NCBI GenBank assembly: GCA_030428105.1
Contig: JAUIBE010000028.1
Span: 1-36,314, forward strand
Length of the DNA stretch: 36,314 nt
DNA from: Gammaproteobacteria bacterium
GTDB taxonomy: Bacteria; Pseudomonadota; Gammaproteobacteria; Xanthomonadales; SZUA-36
Reading direction: 5' to 3'
Shown here: positions 7,771-15,820 of the stretch, in pieces
Layout: each line of letters opens with the position of its first letter
Numbering within the stretch: the first letter of the stretch is position 1
Made by a program: the position numbers and the translations under genes
Notes under the pieces: generated by a model
Database searches by the model: none
The model's input: only the letters and a program-made list of their open reading frames with translations
Told to the model about the DNA's origin: nothing

Positions 7771-10707
7771 CTACTCGAAGTCATTGAAGAAGATCAGGCC
7801 TTCCACGGTGCTGAACTTGCGGTCGATGCGGGTCACGTTTCCCTGCTGGTCATAGACTTCCAGGAAGATGTGCGCCCCGTCGAGCGTTCCCGGCGAGCCG
7901 CCGATGGCAATCTCGTAGACGCCATCGTCAACGGCCACCGCCAGGTCGGCAAGTTCAGCATCGGGAGGCCGCCCTGCCACCGAAAAGGTTGCACGCACCG
8001 AGAGGCTGGCCAGGTCGATTCCCGAGTTGGCATCCGCCATTCCGAACCTGAGGCTGGTGAAACCCGACAGATCCAGGCCGGCGCGCGGGCTGCTCAGGGT
8101 CAGCGTGGGTTTGAGGTCATCCAGGAACCAGCCAAAGGCATCCGATGATGTGCCTTCCGCGGTGTCAATCGGCGCGCCCATATCAATCCAGCGCGCAAAC
8201 AGGATCCTTTCGTCCGCACTCAGGGGCGGCACACCACTGCCGGGCGGCGGCATGATGGTGCCGGTGTAGTCCAGGTCGGCATCGTTGGCGTTGGCTCCTG
8301 CCGGCAGCGTATTGGGGTCACCTGGAACCGCCTCGGTGGGGTGGTCGGAATTGCTCCAGCCATCCAGGCGCTCGCCAAACAGTTTCCAGATCAGCAGGCT
8401 GCGGCGGCTCTGGAACTTGCGGATATAGCGGCTGGCATTGGTCTGGCGCCACACCGGGCCAAAACTGATCACCGGCGGGTAACCCCAGTCGGCGTCCTGG
8501 TCATCGGCCAGGCGCTTATAGTCGCCGGGCAATCCGTCGTAGATCGCCAGGTCATCCAGCACCAGGTTTCCGGGCGGGCTGGGGTTCGACTGGGTGTGGC
8601 AGGAAACGCAGCTGCGCTGCAGGATGGGGCGAATATCGCGGTGAAACTCCACGTCCACCAGCGGTTGCTGCACAATTTCCAGGTCGGGCGCACCGGCGGC
8701 ATCGTGGGTGACCAGCGGCGTTTCCTTTGAAAGGTCAAACATTTCATAGTCCGGCAACGCGGCTGCCGTGGTTTCAAACTCCAGCGGCAACTGGCTGTGC
8801 GCGTGGCAACCGCCGCAATCGACGCGAACCTCGCCGGGCCGCACCTGGTGCCAGGTCTGCGCCATGTTCAGCACCATCCCGTTTCGGTCGATGGTTTGAA
8901 AAGTGAACGGCGTGTCGGCGGGAATTTTCGCCAGGAAACTGGTGTCGGGGTTGCCCTCGTCATCAATGATCGGCTGGCCCAGGTCATCGAATTTGCGCAG
9001 TGGGATTTCCCCAAGAATGCGGTGGCGTTCATTGGCGAAATTGCGGTACTTGTACCCTTCATCGGGCCCGTAGCTGCGGTGGGTGTTGGGTTCAAGCGCA
9101 ACAATCCGCACCGCCCAGATGTCCGAGTTGTCGTACTTACCGGCATCGGAGCCCTGGGCGCCCCAGTTGCTGGAGGCTCCGTTCTGCGAGGTGTTGAACG
9201 GATCGAGCCCATCAAAAGCGCTGTCGCCCTGGCCTGGAAAGCTCTCTCGCTTGTAGAAACTGCTGGTGCCAATCAGTCCGTAAGGGGTTCCTTCCGGCAA
9301 CGCCGAATGGGCTTCGCCATCGTTGGGCAGCCAGGGCAGGCGCTGCGGCTTACGCATACCGTGAACCGCAGCGTAGGAAACCACAGCCCGCGGCCAGGCC
9401 TCGTTATAGGCCGGGTCGTTTTTTAGCAGCACCAGCTCATCCGGGCTGTTCACGACATCCCCGCCCGGCAACAGGTAGAGGCCGCCATCGTAGTAAGGCA
9501 GGGGTGTCGGCCGGTTCAGGTCGTTCGCCGGGCCCGGGGTCCACACCACCAGCAGGTCGTTATTCGGCACGGCCGAGGGGTGGGTAAATTTTCCTACCCG
9601 AACGCCGCCCGCACCTTCGGGCGCCGCCTCGTCATTGCCGTGTGTAAACGGCGTAATGCTGTACATGCCATAGGGCGTGAACGACATTCGGAAGGGGTAG
9701 GAAAATCCGCCACCCACGGTCTGGTCGATAGGTGGATTCTGGCTGGGAAACGGGCTGCCAAAGCGGGCGATGCCTGGCGGTGGATCCAGCGGAAAACGGT
9801 ACAGTGCGCCAAAACCATTGTTGTTTAGATTGTAGTAATCGACCACCACCAGGTCGCCGTTGGACAACTGGGTCATGAAGTGAAACGCGTTGGGCTGGCG
9901 AAAGGCGCTGACCAGCGGCGTCCAGTTGCGTCCATCCGGATAGATTGCCCAAATGCCCCACAGGCGGCGGTCGCGCAAACCCTGGCTTTCGTAGCTGGAG
10001 AACATCAGGCGGCCATCCTGGAGGATGGTGGGGTGCAAGGCGCTGTTGATGCTCATCGGCGCGATCGCTTCGATGTTGCTGCCATCCTCGTCCATCACGT
10101 AGAGCTGCATGGTCGGGTTGGTGAAGGTCTTCGGCGGGGTAAAACCGTTGCGGTTGCTGGTAAACGCCACCTTGCCGCCCGGCAACGGGCTGGGGCCGAT
10201 GTTCAGAATGCCGTAACCCAGGCGGTTAAACCCCGAGCCTGGGTTCACCGGGTTGGATTCATCCCAATTCCCCGCGCCGGTATTGGGCGTAAACTCGCCG
10301 TGAGTGAGCTGTTCGATTTCCCGCGTTTCGAGGTGAATGCGGAAGATGTCAGCGCCGGCAAAAGGCAGGTCTCCACGCTGGCCGTTGAGCGCGGTCTGGT
10401 CGTGGAAAAGCGCGTAGTACACCCACTTCGCATCGAACGAAACGAACGGGTCGGTCACCGCGCAGTCATCGCAGTCGACGAGGATTTCCTCGCTGCCATC
10501 GGGATGTAGCAGGACCAGGTCCGCACCTGCATCGATGCGCGCCGGGTGAAATATCTCGGGCCAGGTGGTGTTGACGGTGTCGCCGAAGCGGGGCTGGCGC
10601 ACGTAAACTATGTCGTAGTCGAGCGGGAGACTGCCTGCCTCGGCAGGCACATTGAAACTTGTGAACGCGATGGCAGCCGCCACCAGCAGAAGCCGGATCG
10701 GTTTCAT
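7771..10707 (-). CDS. Exported di-haem c protein, hydrazine synthase alpha-like (HzsA-related)
   Basis: 978 residues. A signal peptide (about 1-24) precedes a large N-terminal region with TolB/PD40-like propeller strands (such as KVAFTSNRNGF). Two c-type haem motifs follow: CGGCH at 631-635 and CVSCH at 700-704. A propeller followed by two CxxCH domains is the layout of hydrazine synthase alpha and of the widespread uncharacterised HzsA-related proteins. There are no HzsB or HzsC genes here, so anammox chemistry is not implied; a periplasmic redox role is likely. The C-terminal ~130 residues form a beta-rich domain and end in IFFNDFE, resembling the DGFE-type tails seen in secreted proteins of some Xanthomonadales. 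Start 10707 is set by AAGGAGG and the leader hairpins. Confidence 0.75.
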   Translation of the reverse strand: MKPIRLLLVAAAIAFTSFNVPAEAGSLPLDYDIVYVRQPRFGDTVNTTWPEIFHPARIDAGADLVLLHPDGSEEILVDCDDCAVTDPFVSFDAKWVYYALFHDQTALNGQRGDLPFAGADIFRIHLETREIEQLTHGEFTPNTGAGNWDESNPVNPGSGFNRLGYGILNIGPSPLPGGKVAFTSNRNGFTPPKTFTNPTMQLYVMDEDGSNIEAIAPMSINSALHPTILQDGRLMFSSYESQGLRDRRLWGIWAIYPDGRNWTPLVSAFRQPNAFHFMTQLSNGDLVVVDYYNLNNNGFGALYRFPLDPPPGIARFGSPFPSQNPPIDQTVGGGFSYPFRMSFTPYGMYSITPFTHGNDEAAPEGAGGVRVGKFTHPSAVPNNDLLVVWTPGPANDLNRPTPLPYYDGGLYLLPGGDVVNSPDELVLLKNDPAYNEAWPRAVVSYAAVHGMRKPQRLPWLPNDGEAHSALPEGTPYGLIGTSSFYKRESFPGQGDSAFDGLDPFNTSQNGASSNWGAQGSDAGKYDNSDIWAVRIVALEPNTHRSYGPDEGYKYRNFANERHRILGEIPLRKFDDLGQPIIDDEGNPDTSFLAKIPADTPFTFQTIDRNGMVLNMAQTWHQVRPGEVRVDCGGCHAHSQLPLEFETTAAALPDYEMFDLSKETPLVTHDAAGAPDLEIVQQPLVDVEFHRDIRPILQRSCVSCHTQSNPSPPGNLVLDDLAIYDGLPGDYKRLADDQDADWGYPPVISFGPVWRQTNASRYIRKFQSRRSLLIWKLFGERLDGWSNSDHPTEAVPGDPNTLPAGANANDADLDYTGTIMPPPGSGVPPLSADERILFARWIDMGAPIDTAEGTSSDAFGWFLDDLKPTLTLSSPRAGLDLSGFTSLRFGMADANSGIDLASLSVRATFSVAGRPPDAELADLAVAVDDGVYEIAIGGSPGTLDGAHIFLEVYDQQGNVTRIDRKFSTVEGLIFFNDFE

Positions 10708-10710
10708 GGC

Positions 10711-10748
10711 GCTGACCTCCTTGTCAGCCAACCTGCGATCCTCGCAGG
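10711..10748 (-). promoter_or_regulatory. Twin GGA-loop hairpins over the ribosome site of the di-haem gene, candidate CsrA/RsmA target
   Basis: Read on the minus strand, the leader holds CCTGCGA-GGA-TCGCAGG (10748-10732), a perfect 7-bp stem with loop GGA. Three nt later comes GCTGAC-AAGGAG-GTCAGC (10728-10711), a perfect 6-bp stem whose loop is the Shine-Dalgarno itself. The segment ACAAGGAGGT closely matches the CsrA consensus core ACARGGAUGU. Two GGA loops, one covering the ribosome site, is the classic arrangement for CsrA/RsmA repression. A minus-strand -10 (TATATT, 10763-10768) lies just upstream. The stems are seen directly; CsrA binding is inferred. Confidence 0.5.
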
Positions 10749-10812
10749 CTGATCGGGTAAAAAATATACCATAGCCATGCCAGGCAAAGCGCCCGGCCAC
10801 ATTGGGAAGGCC

Positions 10813-11514
10813 ATGAAAAAACTGAGATTAATCGGGTTGCTGGGGCTGCTTGCGTTGCTGGTAGTGGCGGCGTGGCAACTGCCGCTCGAATCCCTGATGG
10901 CCAGGCTACAGGAGTGGGCCAGCGGCAACCCGACGCTCGCCTTGCCTGCGGTCGTCACGCTGGTGAGCATCGCCATCCTGCTGATGCTGCCCAGCTCCCT
11001 GTTCATGATGCTTTCGGGCTTCCTGTTCGGCGTTGTGCAAGGCTTCGTGGTGGTGTGGCTGGCAACCCTGCTGGCCTCGACCGCCGCATTCCTGCTGGCG
11101 CGCAGCTGGATACGCCCCCTGGTGCACCGGCGCTTCGCCAGCAAGCCCACCTTCATGGCCATAGACCGCGCCATTCGTCGCAAGGGCTTCTTCGTGGTAC
11201 TGCTTACCCGGCTGATCGTTTTCCTGCCGTTCCCTGCCCTCAACTACAGCCACGGCCTGACCGACGTCAGGCTGCGCGATTACGTCATGGGGACTATGAT
11301 TGGAATGGTGCCGCCGATCTGCCTGTTCGTGTACCTGGGGTCCCTGGCTTCCGACGTGGCAGATATCATCCATGGAAGGGTGGCGCTCAATGAGCAGCAA
11401 ATCATGCTGGCAGGCATCGTGGGCGGATTGGCCCTGGCCTTCGCAGTGGGCATTGGCCTCGCTGCGCGGCGCGCCTTGAGGGCCGAGTTGGCGCGCGCCA
11501 CAGAAGAAAACTAA
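10813..11514 (+). CDS. TVP38/TMEM64-family (DedA superfamily) membrane protein
   Basis: 233 residues. A first helix at about 3-25 is followed by the family core: [17 protein letters not shown], a re-entrant-loop-like segment; then the LLARSWIRP cytoplasmic stretch, [23 protein letters not shown], and two closing helices. The pattern F-x-P-x-x-x-x-N-Y after an R is typical of VTT/DedA proteins, some of which are lipid scramblases or flippases. The specific role here is unknown. I prefer the ATG at 10813, with GGAAGG 2 nt upstream of the CC-ATG context; an in-frame ATG at 10777 is possible. It is divergent from the di-haem gene and ends in a strong terminator. Confidence 0.85.
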   Translation: MKKLRLIGLLGLLALLVVAAWQLPLESLMARLQEWASGNPTLALPAVVTLVSIAILLMLPSSLFMMLSGFLFGVVQGFVVVWLATLLASTAAFLLARSWIRPLVHRRFASKPTFMAIDRAIRRKGFFVVLLTRLIVFLPFPALNYSHGLTDVRLRDYVMGTMIGMVPPICLFVYLGSLASDVADIIHGRVALNEQQIMLAGIVGGLALAFAVGIGLAARRALRAELARATEEN

Positions 11515-11524
11515 GCAAAACGGT

Positions 11525-11550
11525 GCGGCCGTTGTCCCGGCCGCGTTTTT
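11525..11550 (+). terminator. Rho-independent terminator after the TVP38-family gene
   Basis: GCGGCCG (11525-11531) pairs with CGGCCGC (11538-11544) around a 6-nt loop and is followed by GTTTTT. It lies 10 nt after the stop of the TVP38-family gene and ahead of aqpZ, separating the two transcripts. Confidence 0.85.
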
Positions 11551-11573
11551 CAACGTGGTTTGAGGAGTGTGCA

Positions 11574-12263
11574 ATGAACAAGTATGCAGCCGAGTTTGTC
11601 GGCACGTTCTGGTTGGTCCTGGGTGGTTGCGGCAGCGCAGTTCTGGCCGCCGCGTTTCCTGAAGTTGGCATTGGTTTGCTGGGCGTATCGCTTGCTTTCG
11701 GCCTTACCGTGCTCACCATGGCGTTCGCGATAGGCCACATCTCCGGTTGTCACCTGAACCCGGCCGTTTCCTTTGGCCTGTGGGCCGGTGGCCGGTTTCC
11801 CACAAAAGAGCTTGCTCCATACATCATCGCCCAGGTGCTGGGCGGTATCGTCGCAGGTGGTGTTTTGTACGTGATCGCCAGCGGCCAGGCAGGTTTTGAT
11901 GTCAGCGCCGGGTTTGCTTCCAATGGCTACGGCGAACATTCACCCGGCGGATACAGCCTGCAGGCAGCGCTGGTTTGCGAGGTGGTCATGACCATGCTGT
12001 TCGTGGTGGTCATCATGGGCGCCACCGACAAGCGCGCGCCAGCAGGGTTTGCGCCCATTGCCATCGGCCTGTGCCTGACCCTGATTCACCTGATCAGTAT
12101 TCCCGTCACCAACACCTCTGTGAACCCGGCGCGCTCTACCGGCGTGGCCATTTACGTGGGCGACTGGGCCGTTTCCCAGCTGTGGCTGTTCTGGCTGGCG
12201 CCGATTGTCGGCGGCATCATCGGCGCATTCGTGTACAAGGCCATCGCCGGAAAAGAAGAATAA
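11574..12263 (+). CDS. aqpZ: Aquaporin Z, water channel
   Basis: 229 residues, almost the same length as E. coli AqpZ (231). Six membrane helices and two NPA half-helices are present: NPA at 62-64 ([16 protein letters not shown]) and NPA at 184-186, followed by Arg187, the selectivity-filter arginine. Long stretches such as [15 protein letters not shown] and [11 protein letters not shown] match the AqpZ subfamily rather than GlpF. It should move water across the inner membrane as a tetramer. Start 11574 has GAGGAG at 11562-11567. It precedes the unknown membrane protein by 35 nt. Confidence 0.97.
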   Translation: MNKYAAEFVGTFWLVLGGCGSAVLAAAFPEVGIGLLGVSLAFGLTVLTMAFAIGHISGCHLNPAVSFGLWAGGRFPTKELAPYIIAQVLGGIVAGGVLYVIASGQAGFDVSAGFASNGYGEHSPGGYSLQAALVCEVVMTMLFVVVIMGATDKRAPAGFAPIAIGLCLTLIHLISIPVTNTSVNPARSTGVAIYVGDWAVSQLWLFWLAPIVGGIIGAFVYKAIAGKEE

Positions 12264-12298
12264 TTGCTTCGCATTAGAATCGACAGGAGGAACCCAAT

Positions 12299-12865
12299 AT
12301 GGGCATGAATCTCGTTGCACTCTGGCTTCCAATTTTGCTTTCGACGGTTGGCGTTTTTATTGTCAGCAGCCTGATCTGGACGGTGATCCAGTGGCACAAC
12401 TCCGACTGGAAAAAGCTGCCCGATGAGGAAAGCGCCCGCGCCGCGCTGAAGGGCGTGCCGCAGGGCCAGTACACCCTGCCCTGGGCGGGCAACAACAAGG
12501 CCAAGTCCGACCCCGAGTGGCTGAAGAAAGCCGAGGAGGGGCCCATGGCTATGATCACCGTGTGGGGCGAAGGCCATCCGCTGGCGATGGGCAAACCCCT
12601 CACCCAGTGGTTCATCTATCTACTGGTGGCCACCATCATCATCGCGATGGTTTCCAGCGTGACCATCGACAACGGCGCGAGCTTTGTCATCGTGTTTCAC
12701 TCGGTGGCCATCTACGCCGCGATGTTCTACTGCGGCGCCCACGCGATGAACGGAATCTGGTTCGGGCACGGCTGGGGTCGGGTGGTCAAAGACATCGTCG
12801 ACGGCCTGATTTACGCCCTGCTTACTGGCGCTGTTTTTGCCTGGTTGTGGCCGGCGGCAGCCTGA
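12299..12865 (+). CDS. Uncharacterised membrane protein with about four helices
   Basis: 188 residues; I do not recognise the family with certainty. Hydrophobic helices lie at about 5-29, 104-124, 128-148 and 163-186. Between the first and second is a soluble stretch (about 30-100) with many charged residues and repeated Lys-Pro/Trp-Gly motifs (PWAGNNKAKSDPEW, VWGEGHPLAMGKP). The last loop holds a Gly-rich HAMNGIWFGHGWGR segment. The start is well set by AGGAGG at 12285-12290. It follows aqpZ on the same strand, which may reflect a shared transcript, and precedes the GNAT gene. Confidence 0.8.
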   Translation: MGMNLVALWLPILLSTVGVFIVSSLIWTVIQWHNSDWKKLPDEESARAALKGVPQGQYTLPWAGNNKAKSDPEWLKKAEEGPMAMITVWGEGHPLAMGKPLTQWFIYLLVATIIIAMVSSVTIDNGASFVIVFHSVAIYAAMFYCGAHAMNGIWFGHGWGRVVKDIVDGLIYALLTGAVFAWLWPAAA

Positions 12866-12896
12866 TTGAGGGCCACGGAAGCACGTCAAAAAGCTT

Positions 12897-12902
12897 TATA
12901 CT
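12897..12902 (+). promoter_or_regulatory. Possible -10 box placing the GNAT mRNA start at its GTG codon
   Basis: TATACT at 12897-12902 lies 7 nt before the GTG at 12910, and no Shine-Dalgarno is visible. A transcript starting there would be leaderless. There is no good -35 at normal spacing, so this is a weak call. Confidence 0.25.
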
Positions 12903-12909
12903 GCCGGCC

Positions 12910-13386
12910 GTGAACAGGCAGGCAGGCGCAGCATTCAAAATACGCCGGACGGAGGACATCAACGACCGGGAATGGCTGCTTTTGCGCTGCGCATTCTGGG
13001 ATGGCGAAAGCGAAGAAGAGCATTACGCTTCGCTGAAGAAGCTCACCACCATCTACGCGCCTTACTTCGCTTTCATCGCCAACGGTGAGGATGGCGAGGC
13101 CCTGGGGATGGCGGAAATCTCGGTCCGCAAGGACTACGTCAGCGGCTGCGAGACCAGCCCGGTGTTGTACCTGGAGGGTATTTTCGTACCCGACCAGCAC
13201 CGCGGGCGGGGTATCTCGCGCGCCCTGTGCGCGGCGGCCGAGGAGTGGGGGCTGGCCCAGGGCCTGAGCGAGTTCGCATCGGATTCCGATATTGATAACG
13301 ACCTCAGCATCAAGGTCCACCTGGGCCTGGGCTTCGAGGACGTTGATCGGCTGGTTTGTTTTCACAAGAAGCTGGGGAAACACTGA
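12910..13386 (+). CDS. GNAT N-acetyltransferase, AAC(6')-like
   Basis: 158 residues with a GTG start. The sequence follows the aminoglycoside 6'-N-acetyltransferase subfamily: IRRTEDINDREWLLLRCAFW, then the EEH segment, SVRKDYVSGCETSPVLYLEG, the acetyl-CoA loop HRGRGISRAL, SDSDIDN, and the late LGLGFEDVDRLVCFHKKL. Family members acetylate an amine on aminoglycosides, but many chromosomal homologues have unknown natural substrates. It lies only 9 nt before the tandem ATP-grasp gene, so a role in modifying that pathway's product or substrate is a reasonable inference. No mobile-element context is seen, which argues against an acquired resistance gene. The start is uncertain because there is no ribosome site. 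Confidence 0.75.
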   Translation: MNRQAGAAFKIRRTEDINDREWLLLRCAFWDGESEEEHYASLKKLTTIYAPYFAFIANGEDGEALGMAEISVRKDYVSGCETSPVLYLEGIFVPDQHRGRGISRALCAAAEEWGLAQGLSEFASDSDIDNDLSIKVHLGLGFEDVDRLVCFHKKLGKH

Positions 13387-13395
13387 GGTTAGACC

Positions 13396-15816
13396 ATGGC
13401 GGCAGAAGACCGTAAGGAAAACAGGAATGGAAAACGTCTGTTGGTGGTCAACACCGGCAGCCGCAAAAAGCGCTTTACCTTGAGGCGCCTCAACGAGTTG
13501 GGCTATGAGGTCATCATCCTTAACTCGGAGATCAACTGGGCGAAAAATTACGCCGCCCACTGGATTCTCGCCGACACCACCGATCACGAGGCATGCATTC
13601 GCGCCGTCACAGAGTTTTTCGAGCAACACCCGGAGCTCAAGCCTCATGGCTCGCTGACTTTCTGGGATGACGATGTCCTGCTGGCGGCCCGCGTGGCCGA
13701 AACCCTGGGCGTGGTGGGCATTCCGCTGGAAGTGGCCCGGCGGGTGCGCGACAAGCACCTGTTCCGCGAGTTCTGCCGCGACAACAAGCTGCCCCACCCG
13801 GGCTACGGCATGATCGACCCCAACGGCGACGTGGTTGCCGCGGTCAGCCACCTCAAATTCCCGCTGGTGCTCAAACCCATCTACGGCAGCAGCAGTTCCT
13901 TCGTTATTCGGGTGGACGATGAAGAATCACTGAAGGAAACGGTGGCCTACATCGCCGCCAATATCTCGGTTGAAGTGGAGCCTGCGCTCTATGCCGGCAC
14001 CGAGATCATGGCCGAGGAATACATCGACGGTAACGAGGTGGACATCGACATCCTGTTGCAGAACGGCAAGTTCAAGTTCTGGTCGATCAGTGACAACGAC
14101 GCCACCCGCGAGCCGTATTTCGTCGAGACCGGCCAGTGCATCCCCTCGCGGCTGTCGCGCACCCAGCAGGAAGAGCTGGTTTCGATGGCAGAGGAGATGC
14201 TCGAGCGCTTTGGCGTGGAAGATGGCTGCATCCACTTCGAGGCCAAGTACAGCTCACGCGGGCCGGTGCCGATTGAAATCAACCAGCGCATGGGCGGCGA
14301 CGAGGTCTACGATTTCATTCGCATCGCCTGGGGCGTCGACCTGGTGGAAAACGCGGCAAAAATTGCGGTGGGCGAGTACATCAGCCCCATCACCAAGCCG
14401 GAAACCCCGAAAAAGTTCGTATCAGGCCAATACTTCCTGCCGCCCTATTCCGGCATCCTCGCCTCGCTGTCTTTGCCGGAAAAAGTGGACAACGGCGAAG
14501 TCGCGTTCTTCAAGCGCGTGGGCGACGCCGTGTTGGCGCCACCGCAGGGCTACGAATACATGGGCTGGGCCTACGCCACCGCCGACACCCTGGGCGAGGC
14601 GGAAGAGCGGGTTGAACGCATCATGGCGGCGACCAAGCTGGAAGTGGCGCGCTTCTCGCGCGGTTCTTCGCTGGGTCGCACCATCCGCAAGCGCAGCCTC
14701 AGCTCGGCGCGTTTTTATCGCGACGCGGTGCTCGGCGCCGCCAAGATCGAACTGGTGCGCGCCCTGCCAAAAAACGAGCAACGCAGCCTGCACATCGGCA
14801 TCGCAAGCAACGCTTTTGCCGGCAGCGATAACCCGATCGAGGCCGAGCTGACCTCGGATGCTCAAACCATCGCCAACACGCTGGAAGACCGTGGTTACCG
14901 CACCACCTTCCTCGACTTTAACCAGCCCTTCGAGGCGGCGAAGCAGATCCAGGACTCGCGCATCGACGCGGTGTTCAACCTGTGTGAACGCATCAACCAC
15001 TCCAGCCTGCTGGAGCCGCATGCGGCCGCGCTGTTCGACATCCTGCGCATTCCCTACACCGGCTCCAACCCGTTCACCCTGGGTCTTTGCCTCGACAAGA
15101 TCCGCGTCAAGAAGCTGATGGCGTTCCACAACATCCCGACGCCGCGCTGGGATTACCTGTACGAGCGTGACGAGCACTTCGACGAGGATTTCCCACTGCC
15201 GGCCATCGTCAAGCCGGCCAACAGCGACAGCTCCATCGGCATCACCAACGATTCGGTGGTGGAAACCCGCCAGGAGTTGCTCGAGCGCATCGACTACGTG
15301 CTCACCGACCTGCAACGCCCGGTGCTGGTGGAGGCCTTTATCGACGGCGACGAGTACGACGTTTCCATCATGGGCAACTGGGCCGACGACCAGCGCGTGC
15401 TGCCGCTGTCGCGCTCGGTGTTCAAAAACCTGCCCGAGGGTTACTGGAACATGTTCCCCTACGAGGCCAAGTTCGAAGGCAGCGAAGTGCACAAGAAGGG
15501 CATCGAGGTGCAGCGCCCACCCAAGGGCGTGCCGGCCAAGCTCACCTCGCTGATCTCAGAGATCGCCCTGGATGCCTATAACGTGGTGGGTTGCAGTGAT
15601 TACGGCCGCGCCGAAGTGCGGGTCGACACCAAGGGCAACCCCTACGTGCTGGAAGTGAACCCCAACCCGTCGATCGGGCCAATGGACTGCGTACCCCAGG
15701 TGGCCAAGGTGGCGGGCATGGATTACGGCGATTTCCTCGAGGAGGTGCTTCGCCTGACCATCCGGCGCTACAAGGAACGCCCGCCTTACTACCACCTGCA
15801 GATGACAACCCTCTAG
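13396..15816 (+). CDS. Tandem ATP-grasp ligase (amino-acid ligase half fused to D-Ala-D-Ala ligase-like half)
   Basis: 806 residues with two complete ATP-grasp units. The first (about 15-410) resembles carnosine synthase/L-amino-acid ligases: FPLVLKPIYGSSSSFV, MAEEYIDGNEVDIDI, and metal-binding Glu294/Asn296 in EINQRMGG. The second (about 465-806) resembles Ddl: DKIRVKKLMAFHNIPTPRW, PAIVKPANSDSSIGI, VEAFIDGDEYDVSIM, and Glu753/Asn755 in EVNPNPSIGP. Both halves keep catalytic Glu and Asn, so both could form amide bonds from carboxylates plus ATP. A two-step condensation by one protein is inferred. GAGG overlaps the GNAT stop, 7 nt before the ATG. The PLP-enzyme gene begins 4 nt after this stop. 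The product is unknown. Confidence 0.85.
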   Translation: MAAEDRKENRNGKRLLVVNTGSRKKRFTLRRLNELGYEVIILNSEINWAKNYAAHWILADTTDHEACIRAVTEFFEQHPELKPHGSLTFWDDDVLLAARVAETLGVVGIPLEVARRVRDKHLFREFCRDNKLPHPGYGMIDPNGDVVAAVSHLKFPLVLKPIYGSSSSFVIRVDDEESLKETVAYIAANISVEVEPALYAGTEIMAEEYIDGNEVDIDILLQNGKFKFWSISDNDATREPYFVETGQCIPSRLSRTQQEELVSMAEEMLERFGVEDGCIHFEAKYSSRGPVPIEINQRMGGDEVYDFIRIAWGVDLVENAAKIAVGEYISPITKPETPKKFVSGQYFLPPYSGILASLSLPEKVDNGEVAFFKRVGDAVLAPPQGYEYMGWAYATADTLGEAEERVERIMAATKLEVARFSRGSSLGRTIRKRSLSSARFYRDAVLGAAKIELVRALPKNEQRSLHIGIASNAFAGSDNPIEAELTSDAQTIANTLEDRGYRTTFLDFNQPFEAAKQIQDSRIDAVFNLCERINHSSLLEPHAAALFDILRIPYTGSNPFTLGLCLDKIRVKKLMAFHNIPTPRWDYLYERDEHFDEDFPLPAIVKPANSDSSIGITNDSVVETRQELLERIDYVLTDLQRPVLVEAFIDGDEYDVSIMGNWADDQRVLPLSRSVFKNLPEGYWNMFPYEAKFEGSEVHKKGIEVQRPPKGVPAKLTSLISEIALDAYNVVGCSDYGRAEVRVDTKGNPYVLEVNPNPSIGPMDCVPQVAKVAGMDYGDFLEEVLRLTIRRYKERPPYYHLQMTTL

Positions 15817-15820
15817 AAGA

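Noticed and set aside
7771-10707. Anammox hydrazine synthase
   Set aside because: No beta or gamma subunit genes and an otherwise ordinary Gammaproteobacterial context; only the layout is shared.
12910-13386. Acquired aminoglycoside resistance gene
   Set aside because: No integron, IS or plasmid context and host-like base composition; the link to the ATP-grasp gene fits better.
14422-15492. Long open frame on the minus strand inside the tandem ATP-grasp gene
   Set aside because: High-GC shadow of a gene with clear catalytic motifs; no ribosome site and low-complexity composition.
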